Assembly (NCBI RefSeq): GCF_023544665.1
Contig: NZ_JAMJFL010000028.1
Coordinates: forward strand, 1 to 64,000
Direction: 5' to 3'
Origin: Streptomyces sp. YS415
GTDB taxonomy: Bacteria; Actinomycetota; Actinomycetes; Streptomycetales; Streptomycetaceae
Length of the DNA stretch: 64,000 nucleotides
Made by a program: the position numbers and the translations under genes. Each line of letters opens with the position of its first letter. Position 1 is the first letter of the stretch. The notes under the pieces are model-generated. The model ran no database searches, had not been told where the DNA came from, and was given only the letters and a program-made list of their open reading frames with translations. Below, piece after piece: positions 15,741 to 23,278 of the stretch.

Positions 15741-17494
15741 CAGTACTTACGCTCCATCGGCTGGTAGCGGGTCTGGACGACCGGCTTGTAGTCGAGACGT
15801 ACGGACTCCGTGCCGTCGTCGCCCACCTCGCGGTACGCCATGGTGTGGCGCATGAAGTTGACGTCGTCGCGGTTCGGGTAGTCCTCGCGGTAGTGACCGC
15901 CGCGGGACTCCTTGCGGGCGAGCGCGGAGACGGCCATGACCTCGGCCAGGTCGAGCAGGTTGCCCAGCTCGATGGCCTCGAGCAGGTCGGTGTTGAACCG
16001 CTTGCCCTTGTCCTGGATCGACACGTTCCGGTAGCGCTCGCGCAGCTCGGCGATCTTCTCGACCGCCGTCTTGATCGTCTGCTCGGTGCGGAACACCATG
16101 ACGTTGGCGTCCATGGTCTCCTGGAGCTCCTTGCGCAGCGTCGCCACCCGCTCGGTGCCGGTGGACGTGCGCAGGTTCTCCACCTGGGCCAGCACCAGCT
16201 CCGCCGGGTTCTCCGGCAGCTCGACGAAGTCGGCCTTCTGGGAGTACTCGGCGGCCGCGATGCCGGCGCGCTTGCCGAAGACGTTGATGTCCAGCAGCGA
16301 GTTGGTGCCCAGCCGGTTGGCGCCGTGCACCGACACGCAGGCGACCTCGCCGGCGGCGTACAGGCCCGGGACCACGGTCGTGTTGTCGGCGAGCACCTCG
16401 CCCTCGACGTTGGTCGGGATGCCGCCCATCGCGTAGTGCGCGGTCGGCTGGATCGGGATCGGGTCCGTGTAGGGCTCGATGCCGAGGTAGGTCCGCGCGA
16501 ACTCGGTGATGTCCGGGAGCTTGGCGTCCAGCTGCTCCGGCGGGAGGTGGGTGAGGTCCAGGTAGACGTGGTCGCCCTCGGGACCGCAGCCGCGGCCCTC
16601 GCGGATCTCCGTGTAGATGGAGCGCGAGACGACGTCCCGGGAGGCGAGGTCCTTCATGACCGGCGCGTACTTCTCCATGAAGCGCTCGCCGTCCTTGTTG
16701 CGCAGAATGCCGCCCTCACCGCGGGCGCCCTCCGTCAGCAGGATGCCCATGCGCCAGATGCCGGTCGGGTGGAACTGGAAGAACTCCATGTCCTCCAGCG
16801 GCAGCCCGCGCCGGTAGACGGCGGCCTGGCCGTCACCGGTCAGGGTGTGCGCGTTCGACGTCACCTTGAAGAACTTGCCGCAGCCGCCGGAGGCGTAGAT
16901 GACGGCCTTCGCCTGGAAGACGTGGATCTCACCGGTGGCCAGCTCGTACGCCACGACACCGGCGGAGCGCTTGACGCCGTCCACCTCGGTGATCAGCTGG
17001 TCCAGGACGTAGAACTCGTTGTAGAACTCCACGCCCTGCTTGACGCAGTTCTGGTACAGCGTCTGGAGGATCATGTGGCCGGTGCGGTCCGCGGCGTAGC
17101 AGGACCGGCGGACCGGGGCCTCGCCGTGGTTGCGGCTGTGTCCGCCGAAGCGGCGCTGGTCGATGGTGCCGTTCGGGGTGCGGTTGAACGGCAGGCCCAT
17201 CTTCTCCAGGTCGAGGACCGAGTCGATGGCCTCCTTCGCCAGGATCTCGGCGGCGTCCTGGTCGACCAGGTAGTCACCGCCCTTGACCGTGTCGAAGGTG
17301 TGCCACTCCCAGTTGTCCTCCTCCACGTTGGCCAGCGCGGCGGCCATGCCGCCCTGTGCGGCGCCCGTGTGGGAGCGGGTGGGGTAGAGCTTGGTGAGCA
17401 CCGCGGTGCGGCTGCGCTTGGTGGACTCGATGGCCGCGCGCATGCCCGCGCCACCGGCGCCGACGATGACGGTGTCGTACTTGTGGATCTTCAT
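15740..17494 (-). CDS. sdhA: Succinate dehydrogenase flavoprotein subunit
   Basis: A protein of 584 residues. It opens with the FAD-binding motif VIVGAGGAGMRAAIES and has GGHSRNHGEAPVRRSCYAAD with the His region for covalent FAD, plus FQFHPTGIW and LTEGARGEGGIL of the catalytic core. It oxidises succinate to fumarate in the TCA cycle and feeds the quinone pool. Gene order C-D-A-B and length are standard for actinobacteria. A 601-codon frame on the opposite strand is a shadow of this gene. Confidence 0.97.
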   Translation of the reverse strand: MKIHKYDTVIVGAGGAGMRAAIESTKRSRTAVLTKLYPTRSHTGAAQGGMAAALANVEEDNWEWHTFDTVKGGDYLVDQDAAEILAKEAIDSVLDLEKMGLPFNRTPNGTIDQRRFGGHSRNHGEAPVRRSCYAADRTGHMILQTLYQNCVKQGVEFYNEFYVLDQLITEVDGVKRSAGVVAYELATGEIHVFQAKAVIYASGGCGKFFKVTSNAHTLTGDGQAAVYRRGLPLEDMEFFQFHPTGIWRMGILLTEGARGEGGILRNKDGERFMEKYAPVMKDLASRDVVSRSIYTEIREGRGCGPEGDHVYLDLTHLPPEQLDAKLPDITEFARTYLGIEPYTDPIPIQPTAHYAMGGIPTNVEGEVLADNTTVVPGLYAAGEVACVSVHGANRLGTNSLLDINVFGKRAGIAAAEYSQKADFVELPENPAELVLAQVENLRTSTGTERVATLRKELQETMDANVMVFRTEQTIKTAVEKIAELRERYRNVSIQDKGKRFNTDLLEAIELGNLLDLAEVMAVSALARKESRGGHYREDYPNRDDVNFMRHTMAYREVGDDGTESVRLDYKPVVQTRYQPMERKY

Positions 17495-17513
17495 GATTCT
17501 CGCAGCCCCGTGC

Positions 17514-17996
17514 CTAGCGGATGTTCGGGTCGAAGGTGAAGATCACCAGCGTGCCCAGCAGGATGGTGAACACCGTGGCGGTGTAGAGCAGGCCCTTCAG
17601 CCACAGCCGGGTGTTCGCGCGCTCCGCGTAGTCGTTGATGACCGTGCGCAGGCCGTTGGCGCCGTGCAGCGTCGCCAGCCAGAGCATCAGCAGATCCCAG
17701 ACCTGCCAGAACGGGGATGCCCAGCGGCCCGCCACGAAGGCGAAACCGATCTTGGAGACGCCGCCGTCGAGCACCAGCTGGATCAGCAGGTGGCCGATGA
17801 CCAGGACGACGAGGACGATGCCGGACAGCCGCATGAAGAGCCAGGCGGCCATCTCGAAGTTGCCCCGGGTCGACTTCGGGGTGTTCTTGGTGCGCTTGCG
17901 CGGGGCCTCGATGTAGGGCGCCGGGTTGTCGACGTCGTAACCGGAGGGGCCCTCCACGGGGCCGATTCCGGACGCGGTCTTCTCAGTCGTGGACAT
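17514..17996 (-). CDS. sdhD: Succinate dehydrogenase membrane anchor subunit
   Basis: A protein of 160 residues with a polar N-terminal region and three membrane helices. The segment WLATLHGANGLRTVINDYAE carries the His and the HGxNGLR pattern of the haem-binding anchor subunits. It lies 5 bases after sdhC and 19 bases before sdhA. Together with SdhC it holds haem b and the quinone site. Confidence 0.93.
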   Translation of the reverse strand: MSTTEKTASGIGPVEGPSGYDVDNPAPYIEAPRKRTKNTPKSTRGNFEMAAWLFMRLSGIVLVVLVIGHLLIQLVLDGGVSKIGFAFVAGRWASPFWQVWDLLMLWLATLHGANGLRTVINDYAERANTRLWLKGLLYTATVFTILLGTLVIFTFDPNIR

Positions 17997-18001
17997 GGGC
18001 G

Positions 18002-18382
18002 TCAGCTCCCGAACAGTTCACGAGCGGCGTGGCCGAGGAGGGGGTAGATGGCCCCCAGCATCAGCACCAGCCACAGACCGACGGCGGCCCAGAGCATCTG
18101 CTTCTGGTAGCGCGGGCCCTTGGACCAGAAGTCGACGGCGATGATCCGCAGACCGTTGAGCGCGTGGAAGAGGACGGCGGCGGACAGCCCGTACTCCATC
18201 AGCGCGATGATCGGCGTCTTGTACGTCGCGACGACCTCGTCGTAGGTCTCGGGGGAGACACGCACGAGAGAGGTGTCCAGCACGTGAACGAACAGGAAGA
18301 AGAAGATGAGGACGCCGGTGACTCGATGAGCCACCCAGGACCACATTCCTTCCCGGCCGCGGTACAGCGTTCCAGCCGGCAC
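18002..18382 (-). CDS. sdhC: Succinate dehydrogenase cytochrome b556 subunit
   Basis: A protein of 126 residues, first gene of sdhCDAB. It has the family opening YRGREGMWSWVAHRVTGVLI and three membrane helices, with LFHALNGLRIIAVDF carrying the haem-ligand His. The region upstream (18383-18548) must hold the operon promoter; TACGAT on the minus strand at 18470-18475 is a possible -10 box without a good -35. Confidence 0.93.
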   Translation of the reverse strand: MPAGTLYRGREGMWSWVAHRVTGVLIFFFLFVHVLDTSLVRVSPETYDEVVATYKTPIIALMEYGLSAAVLFHALNGLRIIAVDFWSKGPRYQKQMLWAAVGLWLVLMLGAIYPLLGHAARELFGS

Positions 18383-18548
18383 GGAAGTCCCTCCGGGAGC
18401 GGGGATTGGGGCCGCGCCGGCTTGTGCTGTCGGTCGGGCCCGGCCGGGTACGGTCCTCCGGCCCCCAGCATCGTAGCGACGCGCTGTCGGGATGCTTACG
18501 CCGGGCCTACCGGTGTGATCAAAGTGGCACGCGTATGGGTGAGCGGGC

Positions 18549-19067
18549 TCACAGTCCCGGGCCCCCGAGCAGGCCCAGCAACCGGCCTCTGGCCAGGCGG
18601 CGGAGCTCCTCCCAGGCCACCACCCGCTCCTCCTCCGGATCGTTTGTCAATCGTGACCGGATGGCCGTCAGGACGTGGTCCAGGGACTCGTTCGGCGGTA
18701 CCTCGTCCAGGCAGATGACGAACACATGGCCGAATTTCGCCTCGTAGGCGGCGTTCGCGGCATCCAGTGCCGTGTAAGCGACCGCGTACACGTCCTCCGG
18801 CAGCACCGGCAGCGTCTCGCCGGCCAGCGCCTCCGTGAGATCTCCCGGGGTCAGGTCGTACGCCGCCTCGTCCGACGCGGCCAGCAGGGCTTCCGGCGTC
18901 GGGTAGGGGCGGTGGGCCGTGATGCGGTGGGCCCAGCGGAGGCTGCGCAGGCAGGTCAGGAGGGTGCGCTGGAGCTCCTCGGCGGATGCCGTGTTGAAGC
19001 GCTCCAGCGTGGTGCCGCGCTGCTGGTGGGGTATGGCCACTCGGCCAGGAAGGTGTGTGGGCGTCAC
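18549..19067 (-). CDS. OHCU decarboxylase-like protein
   Basis: The frame gives 172 residues from a GTG at 19067; the conserved part begins at LERFNTASAEEL, so a later GTG or TTG start is possible. The C-terminal half follows 2-oxo-4-hydroxy-4-carboxy-5-ureidoimidazoline decarboxylase (urate breakdown to allantoin): NAAYEAKFGHVFVICLDE and SRLTNDPEEERVVAWEELRR. In the family the middle carries a HPxIG-type motif with the catalytic His; here that place reads LTEALAGETLPVLPED with no His. It may therefore be an inactive or altered homologue. No other urate genes are next to it. Confidence 0.7.
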   Translation of the reverse strand: MTPTHLPGRVAIPHQQRGTTLERFNTASAEELQRTLLTCLRSLRWAHRITAHRPYPTPEALLAASDEAAYDLTPGDLTEALAGETLPVLPEDVYAVAYTALDAANAAYEAKFGHVFVICLDEVPPNESLDHVLTAIRSRLTNDPEEERVVAWEELRRLARGRLLGLLGGPGL

Positions 19068-19221
19068 GTGTGTTTCGGCAGAGGATGCTGTGAGAGATGT
19101 GTCGCCACGGTATCGACAGGGAACCCGGGTCGTCCGACCGAGCCCTGAATTTCAGCCGAACGGGAGAGTTTCGGAACGTGTGGTGGACGCGCACCGCGCT
19201 CACCGGTCGTAGGTTGGCCGG

Positions 19222-20883
19222 GTGAGCCAGCACAGGCGCCGGGCGCCGGAGAAGAAGGCCGCACAGCGGGCCCTCCTGGTCGGGGCCCTGGTGGCCGCGT
19301 CCGGCGTGGGTCTCGGGCTGTGGGCCTCCGGCGACGGCGGTGGCTCCGCCGGACCCACGGGGTCCGCGGTGCGGCAGCCGTCCGCCGAGGCCACGTCCCG
19401 GTCGGCCGGGGCGTCCCGGTCCGCGGCCGTGCCGGTGCCGAGCCCCAGCCGGTCGTACGCCCTTTCCAGCGCCCCCCGGACGATCCCGGCGGTCCGCTCG
19501 CACGCGCCGGCGCGCGGGCCGGGGTGGCGGCCCGAGCGGGGCGGGCGGGTGGTCGTCGGGGACGCGGACCTGGCGGACGAGGGGCGGCTGGTCGCCCAGG
19601 AGCTGGGGCTGACCTACGCGGGCGAGAAGGACGACGTGCGGGCCGGTGACGTACGGCTGTCGCTCAACGACGACGAGGGCGCCGATCCGGAGTCCTACGC
19701 GCTGACCGTGCGCGGCGGGCGGGTGAACATCAGCGGGCCCGCCGACGCGGGCGTGTTCTACGGCACCCGGACGCTGAAGCAGGCGGTGCACGGCGGCGGG
19801 ACGGCGCCGGAAGGGGTCGTACGGGACGAACCGGCGAAAAAGGTGCGCGGGTTCATGCTGGACATCGCGCGCAAGAACTTCACCGCCGACTGGATCGAGG
19901 ACCGGGTCCGGGAGCTGGGGGACCTGAAGTACAACCAGCTGGGGCTGCACTTCTCCGACGACCAGGCGTTCCGGATCGAGTCCTCCTCGCACCCCGAGAT
20001 CGTCTCCGATCCGCATCTGACCAAGGCCCAGGTCCGGCGGATCGTCCGGCTCGCGGCGGAGCGGCACATCACCGTCGTGCCCGAGATCGACTCGCCGGGG
20101 CATCTGGGGGCGGTGCTCGCGGCCCACCCCGATCTGCAACTGCGCAACGCCTCGGGCGCGGCCACGCGCGGGGCGATCGACATCTCCCAGGACGAGTCCG
20201 CCGAGATCGTCGACGACCTGCTGAACGAGTACGCCGAGCTGTTCCCGGGCGGTGAGTGGCATCTCGGCGGTGACGAGTACCAGGCGCTGACCGTCTCCGA
20301 CCCCGAGGCGTCCTTCCCGCAGCTCGCGACCGCGGCGCGGGAGGCCTACGGCTCCGGGGCGACCGTGGAGGATCTGACCACCGGCTGGCTCAACGACCGC
20401 GCCGACACGGTCCGCGTCCACGACAAGAGGCCCCGGGCCTGGAACGACGGCTTCTTCAGCGGCACCTCCGTCAAGGCCGACGAGGACATCGAGGTCGCCT
20501 ACTGGACCGGCAAGGAGATCGGCGCCCGGCTGCCGGTGCAGTACCTGGCGGAGGGGCGGCGGGTCATCAACTACAACGACGAGTTCCTGTACTACGTCCT
20601 CGGCGAGCCGCAGACCTTCGTCTACCCGACCGGACAGCGCATCTACGAGCAGTGGACCCCGCGCGTGCTGCGCGGCACCCAGGCGGTGCCGGCGAAGTAC
20701 GACGACCAGATCCTCGGCGGGTCCTTCGCCGTCTGGTGCGACCTCGCGAACGCCCAGACCCAGGACCAGGTGGCGGCCGGCATCCGGATGCCGCTGCGGG
20801 CCACCGTCGAGAAGCTCTGGAATCCGGGCCCGCCCCGGCAGTCCTGGACGGACTTCAAGGCGCTGGGCGACCGCCTGGGCTGA
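19222..20883 (+). CDS. Secreted beta-N-acetylhexosaminidase (GH20)
   Basis: A protein of 553 residues from a GTG at 19222, 25 bases or so after an AT-richer promoter region. A twin-basic leader (QHRRRAPEKKAAQR) and a hydrophobic helix are followed by a Ser/Ala/Pro-rich linker, a GH20b beta domain, and the GH20 barrel. The barrel shows KVRGFMLDIARKNFT, HFSDDQAFRIESSSHPE, VVPEIDSPGH and the catalytic Asp-Glu pair in WHLGGDEY. The enzyme removes N-acetylglucosamine from chitin oligomers or wall fragments outside the cell. The hydrophobic N-terminus could be a signal peptide or an anchor. Confidence 0.92.
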   Translation: MSQHRRRAPEKKAAQRALLVGALVAASGVGLGLWASGDGGGSAGPTGSAVRQPSAEATSRSAGASRSAAVPVPSPSRSYALSSAPRTIPAVRSHAPARGPGWRPERGGRVVVGDADLADEGRLVAQELGLTYAGEKDDVRAGDVRLSLNDDEGADPESYALTVRGGRVNISGPADAGVFYGTRTLKQAVHGGGTAPEGVVRDEPAKKVRGFMLDIARKNFTADWIEDRVRELGDLKYNQLGLHFSDDQAFRIESSSHPEIVSDPHLTKAQVRRIVRLAAERHITVVPEIDSPGHLGAVLAAHPDLQLRNASGAATRGAIDISQDESAEIVDDLLNEYAELFPGGEWHLGGDEYQALTVSDPEASFPQLATAAREAYGSGATVEDLTTGWLNDRADTVRVHDKRPRAWNDGFFSGTSVKADEDIEVAYWTGKEIGARLPVQYLAEGRRVINYNDEFLYYVLGEPQTFVYPTGQRIYEQWTPRVLRGTQAVPAKYDDQILGGSFAVWCDLANAQTQDQVAAGIRMPLRATVEKLWNPGPPRQSWTDFKALGDRLG

Positions 20884-20894
20884 GGCCCCGCCGC

Positions 20895-20938
20895 CGCCCG
20901 TTCACACCCGGATCGCCCGATCCGGCTGCGAACGGGCG
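20895..20938 (+). terminator. Terminator after the GH20 gene
   Basis: A nested inverted repeat: outer arms CGCCCGTTC (20895-20903) and GAACGGGCG (20930-20938), inner arms CCGGATCG (20908-20915) and CGATCCGG (20918-20925). It starts 12 bases after the GH20 stop. Confidence 0.6.
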
Positions 20939-20992
20939 TACGGCTGTGGTGTATTCGGCCCGAGTCGAAGCAACACAGCGTGGGGGACAGAA

Positions 20993-21493
20993 ATGGGCTA
21001 TTGGGGGTATTTCGTCGTGGGGCGCGCCGAGCGGCCGCTCGCGGAGCTGGCGGCCCTGGCCGGCGCGCCGGGGCTGACCCTGCGCCAGGAGACGCCGGAC
21101 GGCTGGCAGGTCTGGGAGTACCCGGGCGGCGAGGGCGACGTCGGGAACATGCACGAGCTCGCCCATCAGACCGGGGAGCCCGCGCTGTTCGGGTACGTCA
21201 TGGACAGTGACTGCGCGGTGGTGGAGGCGGCGGGCCCGGAGAGCGGGATGTGGACGACCTGCCTGGGGCGGGAGGCGATGGCGGCCCGGCTCGGCGCGGG
21301 CGAGGGGGTGGTCCTGGAGGACTACTTCCTGGAGCCCCGTGACGCCGCCGAGCGGGCCGTCGCCTGGGCCGCCGAGGCGGGGCACATCGTGACGGCCGAG
21401 CCGCTGCTCGAGGTGTTCGGGGCCGACCCCGATCCCTTGGCCGAAAACCTCTTCTTCCGGATGCTCGACCGGCTCGGGGTGGTGCCCCTGTGA
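20993..21493 (+). CDS. Conserved hypothetical protein
   Basis: A 166-residue soluble, acidic protein starting MGYWGYFVVGRAERPL, with no signal peptide, membrane segment or Cys cluster. An aromatic, glycine-rich opening, WQVWEYPGG and the repeated alanine/glutamate helices suggest a small globular alpha/beta protein. I do not recognise a named family; similar starts occur in other Streptomyces hypotheticals. It stands alone between the GH20 gene and another hypothetical gene. Confidence 0.7.
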   Translation: MGYWGYFVVGRAERPLAELAALAGAPGLTLRQETPDGWQVWEYPGGEGDVGNMHELAHQTGEPALFGYVMDSDCAVVEAAGPESGMWTTCLGREAMAARLGAGEGVVLEDYFLEPRDAAERAVAWAAEAGHIVTAEPLLEVFGADPDPLAENLFFRMLDRLGVVPL

Positions 21494-21590
21494 CACTCCT
21501 GGGGTGTCGCACGCAGTAAGGGGAAGTGCGGGCTCCGTTAGGAAGGTGCCCCGGTGGAGCCCCACAGTGGCCCGCAGTAGGGAGGCGTGG

Positions 21591-22157
21591 ATGAGCCTGG
21601 TGGAGTTGATCGCTCAGGCCGACGAACGCGGACTGGTCGCCAGCGGGTTGGCTTGTTTGGATCGGTGCGTCCCCCTGCTGGGCGGTGACGACGACCTGCT
21701 GCGGCCCCTGTGGACCAGCCTCGCGGACCCGGCCGGCGACGACTGGGCCGACCGCCTCGCCCAGGTGCGCGGCACGCTCGGCGGTACGGCGGACGCGCCC
21801 GGGGAGGCCGAGGACGAGGCCGTACGGCTGGCGCGCCGGATGCTGGAGGCGGCCCCGGCCCGCCCCGCCGCCGCCGAGGTGCGGGTGTGGGCGGACGCCT
21901 GCTCGGTCGCCTCGCTGCAGATCCACCGGATGCTCGACCTGGTCGCCGACGAGGCGTCCTCGGTCGACGCCCGCCGCGAAGGCCGTACGCAGGGCATGTC
22001 GCCGCTCGTCGCCGCCGAACTGCGGCGCCAGATCACCGTGCTGGAGCTGCTCGCCGGGCGCGGCGCGGGTGGGCTGCGGCCGGCGCTGGAGGTGTCCACC
22101 GAGGGGCGGCGGGTGCTGCGCGCGGTGGTGTCACGGCGGGCCCGCGGCCGGGTCTGA
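21591..22157 (+). CDS. Conserved hypothetical alpha-helical protein
   Basis: A 188-residue protein from the ATG at 21591, with GGGAGG before it; the in-frame start at 21504 would add a basic, low-conservation leader. The protein opens MSLVELIAQADERGLVASGL and is almost entirely helical and Ala/Leu/Arg-rich, with no catalytic signature. Its last 27 bases overlap the 3' end of the convergent DUF1877-like gene. Function unknown. Confidence 0.7.
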   Translation: MSLVELIAQADERGLVASGLACLDRCVPLLGGDDDLLRPLWTSLADPAGDDWADRLAQVRGTLGGTADAPGEAEDEAVRLARRMLEAAPARPAAAEVRVWADACSVASLQIHRMLDLVADEASSVDARREGRTQGMSPLVAAELRRQITVLELLAGRGAGGLRPALEVSTEGRRVLRAVVSRRARGRV

Positions 22158-22706
22158 AGGGCTCGGGCCAGGGTCGGTGGGGCTCGCGGCCGGGGCTGAG
22201 GGGCTCGCGTCCGGGACCAGCAGCCACTTGACCACCGCGTCGCCGCACTGCGCGGTCCGTGCGTAGAAGGCGGTCAGGTCCCGGTGGGCCGAGGCGAAGG
22301 CGCCGCGGATCTCGCGCTCGGCCTCCGGTACGCCGTACGGGCGCAGCAACTCCTCGCGGGACTGCCGCCACAGGCGCTCGAAGTCCGCCTCCGCCAGGTA
22401 CTCCGCCACGCGGTGCGCCTGGGCGGCGGTGAGCACCAGGAAGGGCGGCAGCTCCGGCTCGGGAGCGGAGACCGGTCGGCCGCCCACCACCACATGGGCG
22501 CGGGGCCCGTCCGGCGCCCGGTGCGGGGGGCCTCCGGCGTACAGCACCGCGTGGTGCAGGTACCCCTTGTCCAGCACCTCCTCGCGGTGCCGGCCGATCC
22601 GCTCCCGGACGGTGGTCCAGTCGTCGGCGAACAGCCGGCGGAACCAGGTCGCGCTGTTGCGCAGCGCCGGGGGCGGCACCGCGCGCAGATGGAAGTACAG
22701 GCTCAT
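22131..22706 (-). CDS. DUF1877-like protein
   Basis: A 191-residue protein from the ATG at 22706. It begins MSLYFHLRAVPPPALRNSA, and its C-terminal half has RVAEYLAEADFERLW and LTAFYARTAQCGDAVVKWLL, which fit the DUF1877 (YfbM-like) family. The last 25 residues are a Pro/Ser/Ala tail that differs from the family. Function of the family is unknown. The longer frame upstream runs into the divergent gene and is rejected. Confidence 0.7.
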   Translation of the reverse strand: MSLYFHLRAVPPPALRNSATWFRRLFADDWTTVRERIGRHREEVLDKGYLHHAVLYAGGPPHRAPDGPRAHVVVGGRPVSAPEPELPPFLVLTAAQAHRVAEYLAEADFERLWRQSREELLRPYGVPEAEREIRGAFASAHRDLTAFYARTAQCGDAVVKWLLVPDASPSAPAASPTDPGPSPSDPAAGPP

Positions 22707-22786
22707 CAGTGACTGGAGCGCACGGGAGCGGCCGGGTGTCACACCTGGGGGGTGACGAAACCCCGCGTCCCCGCGCTCTTGTCGGT

Positions 22787-23194
22787 GTGACGACGACAGA
22801 GCAGCAGACCAGGCCCTCCGCTGCGGCGAAGCCGGTGCGATGGGCGGCGGACATGGTTTCGACGATGCGGGAAGGGGCGCGGCTGCGTCTCGACTACTCG
22901 GCGCAGAGCCTGTGGCGGCTGGACCGGGTGATCGACGATCTGCGCCGGGAGGACACCCCGCCGGCGGCACTGGAGAGCGTGCTGCGCGGATTCGGGGCGT
23001 ACGCCGGCGAGGTGATCGTCCGTCAGTGCGACGCCGAGTGGTGGGCGTCCGGCGGCGACCACTGGATACGGACGCCCGACGGCACGCTGTGGGACCCCAT
23101 CGAGGAGGCGCGCCGGTGCTTCACCGGGGACGGGTCGCTGCGGCTGCTGTGCCGGGACGCGGTGCGCGGGGGTTGTACCGCGGAACGCGTGTGA
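22787..23194 (+). CDS. Hypothetical protein, paralogue of the 28104 gene
   Basis: A 135-residue protein from a GTG at 22787 (VTTTEQQTRPS). The core LRLDYSAQSLWRLDRVIDDL followed by VLRGFGAYAGEVIVRQCDAEWW and TPDGTLWDPIEEARRCFTGD is shared with the protein at 28104-28535, residue for residue at the key places (LDYS..SL...D..ID.LR, GAY.GEV.VR, PDG..W.P). No known domain name comes to mind. Soluble, no signal peptide. Divergent from the DUF1877-like gene. Confidence 0.7.
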   Translation: MTTTEQQTRPSAAAKPVRWAADMVSTMREGARLRLDYSAQSLWRLDRVIDDLRREDTPPAALESVLRGFGAYAGEVIVRQCDAEWWASGGDHWIRTPDGTLWDPIEEARRCFTGDGSLRLLCRDAVRGGCTAERV

Positions 23195-23278
23195 TCTGTC
23201 ACCTCCGTCCCCTCGGGTAATCAGTTCAACCTTCATCAACGCCTGGGTAGTCTCCTGCTTGATCTTTGGAGGGGTGGG

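Noticed and set aside
15734..17539. A 601-codon plus-strand frame opposite sdhA
   Set aside because: It is the mirror of a certain gene; GC-rich third positions keep the antisense frame open. The product is a Val/Leu/Gly/Asp/Arg mix without any motif.
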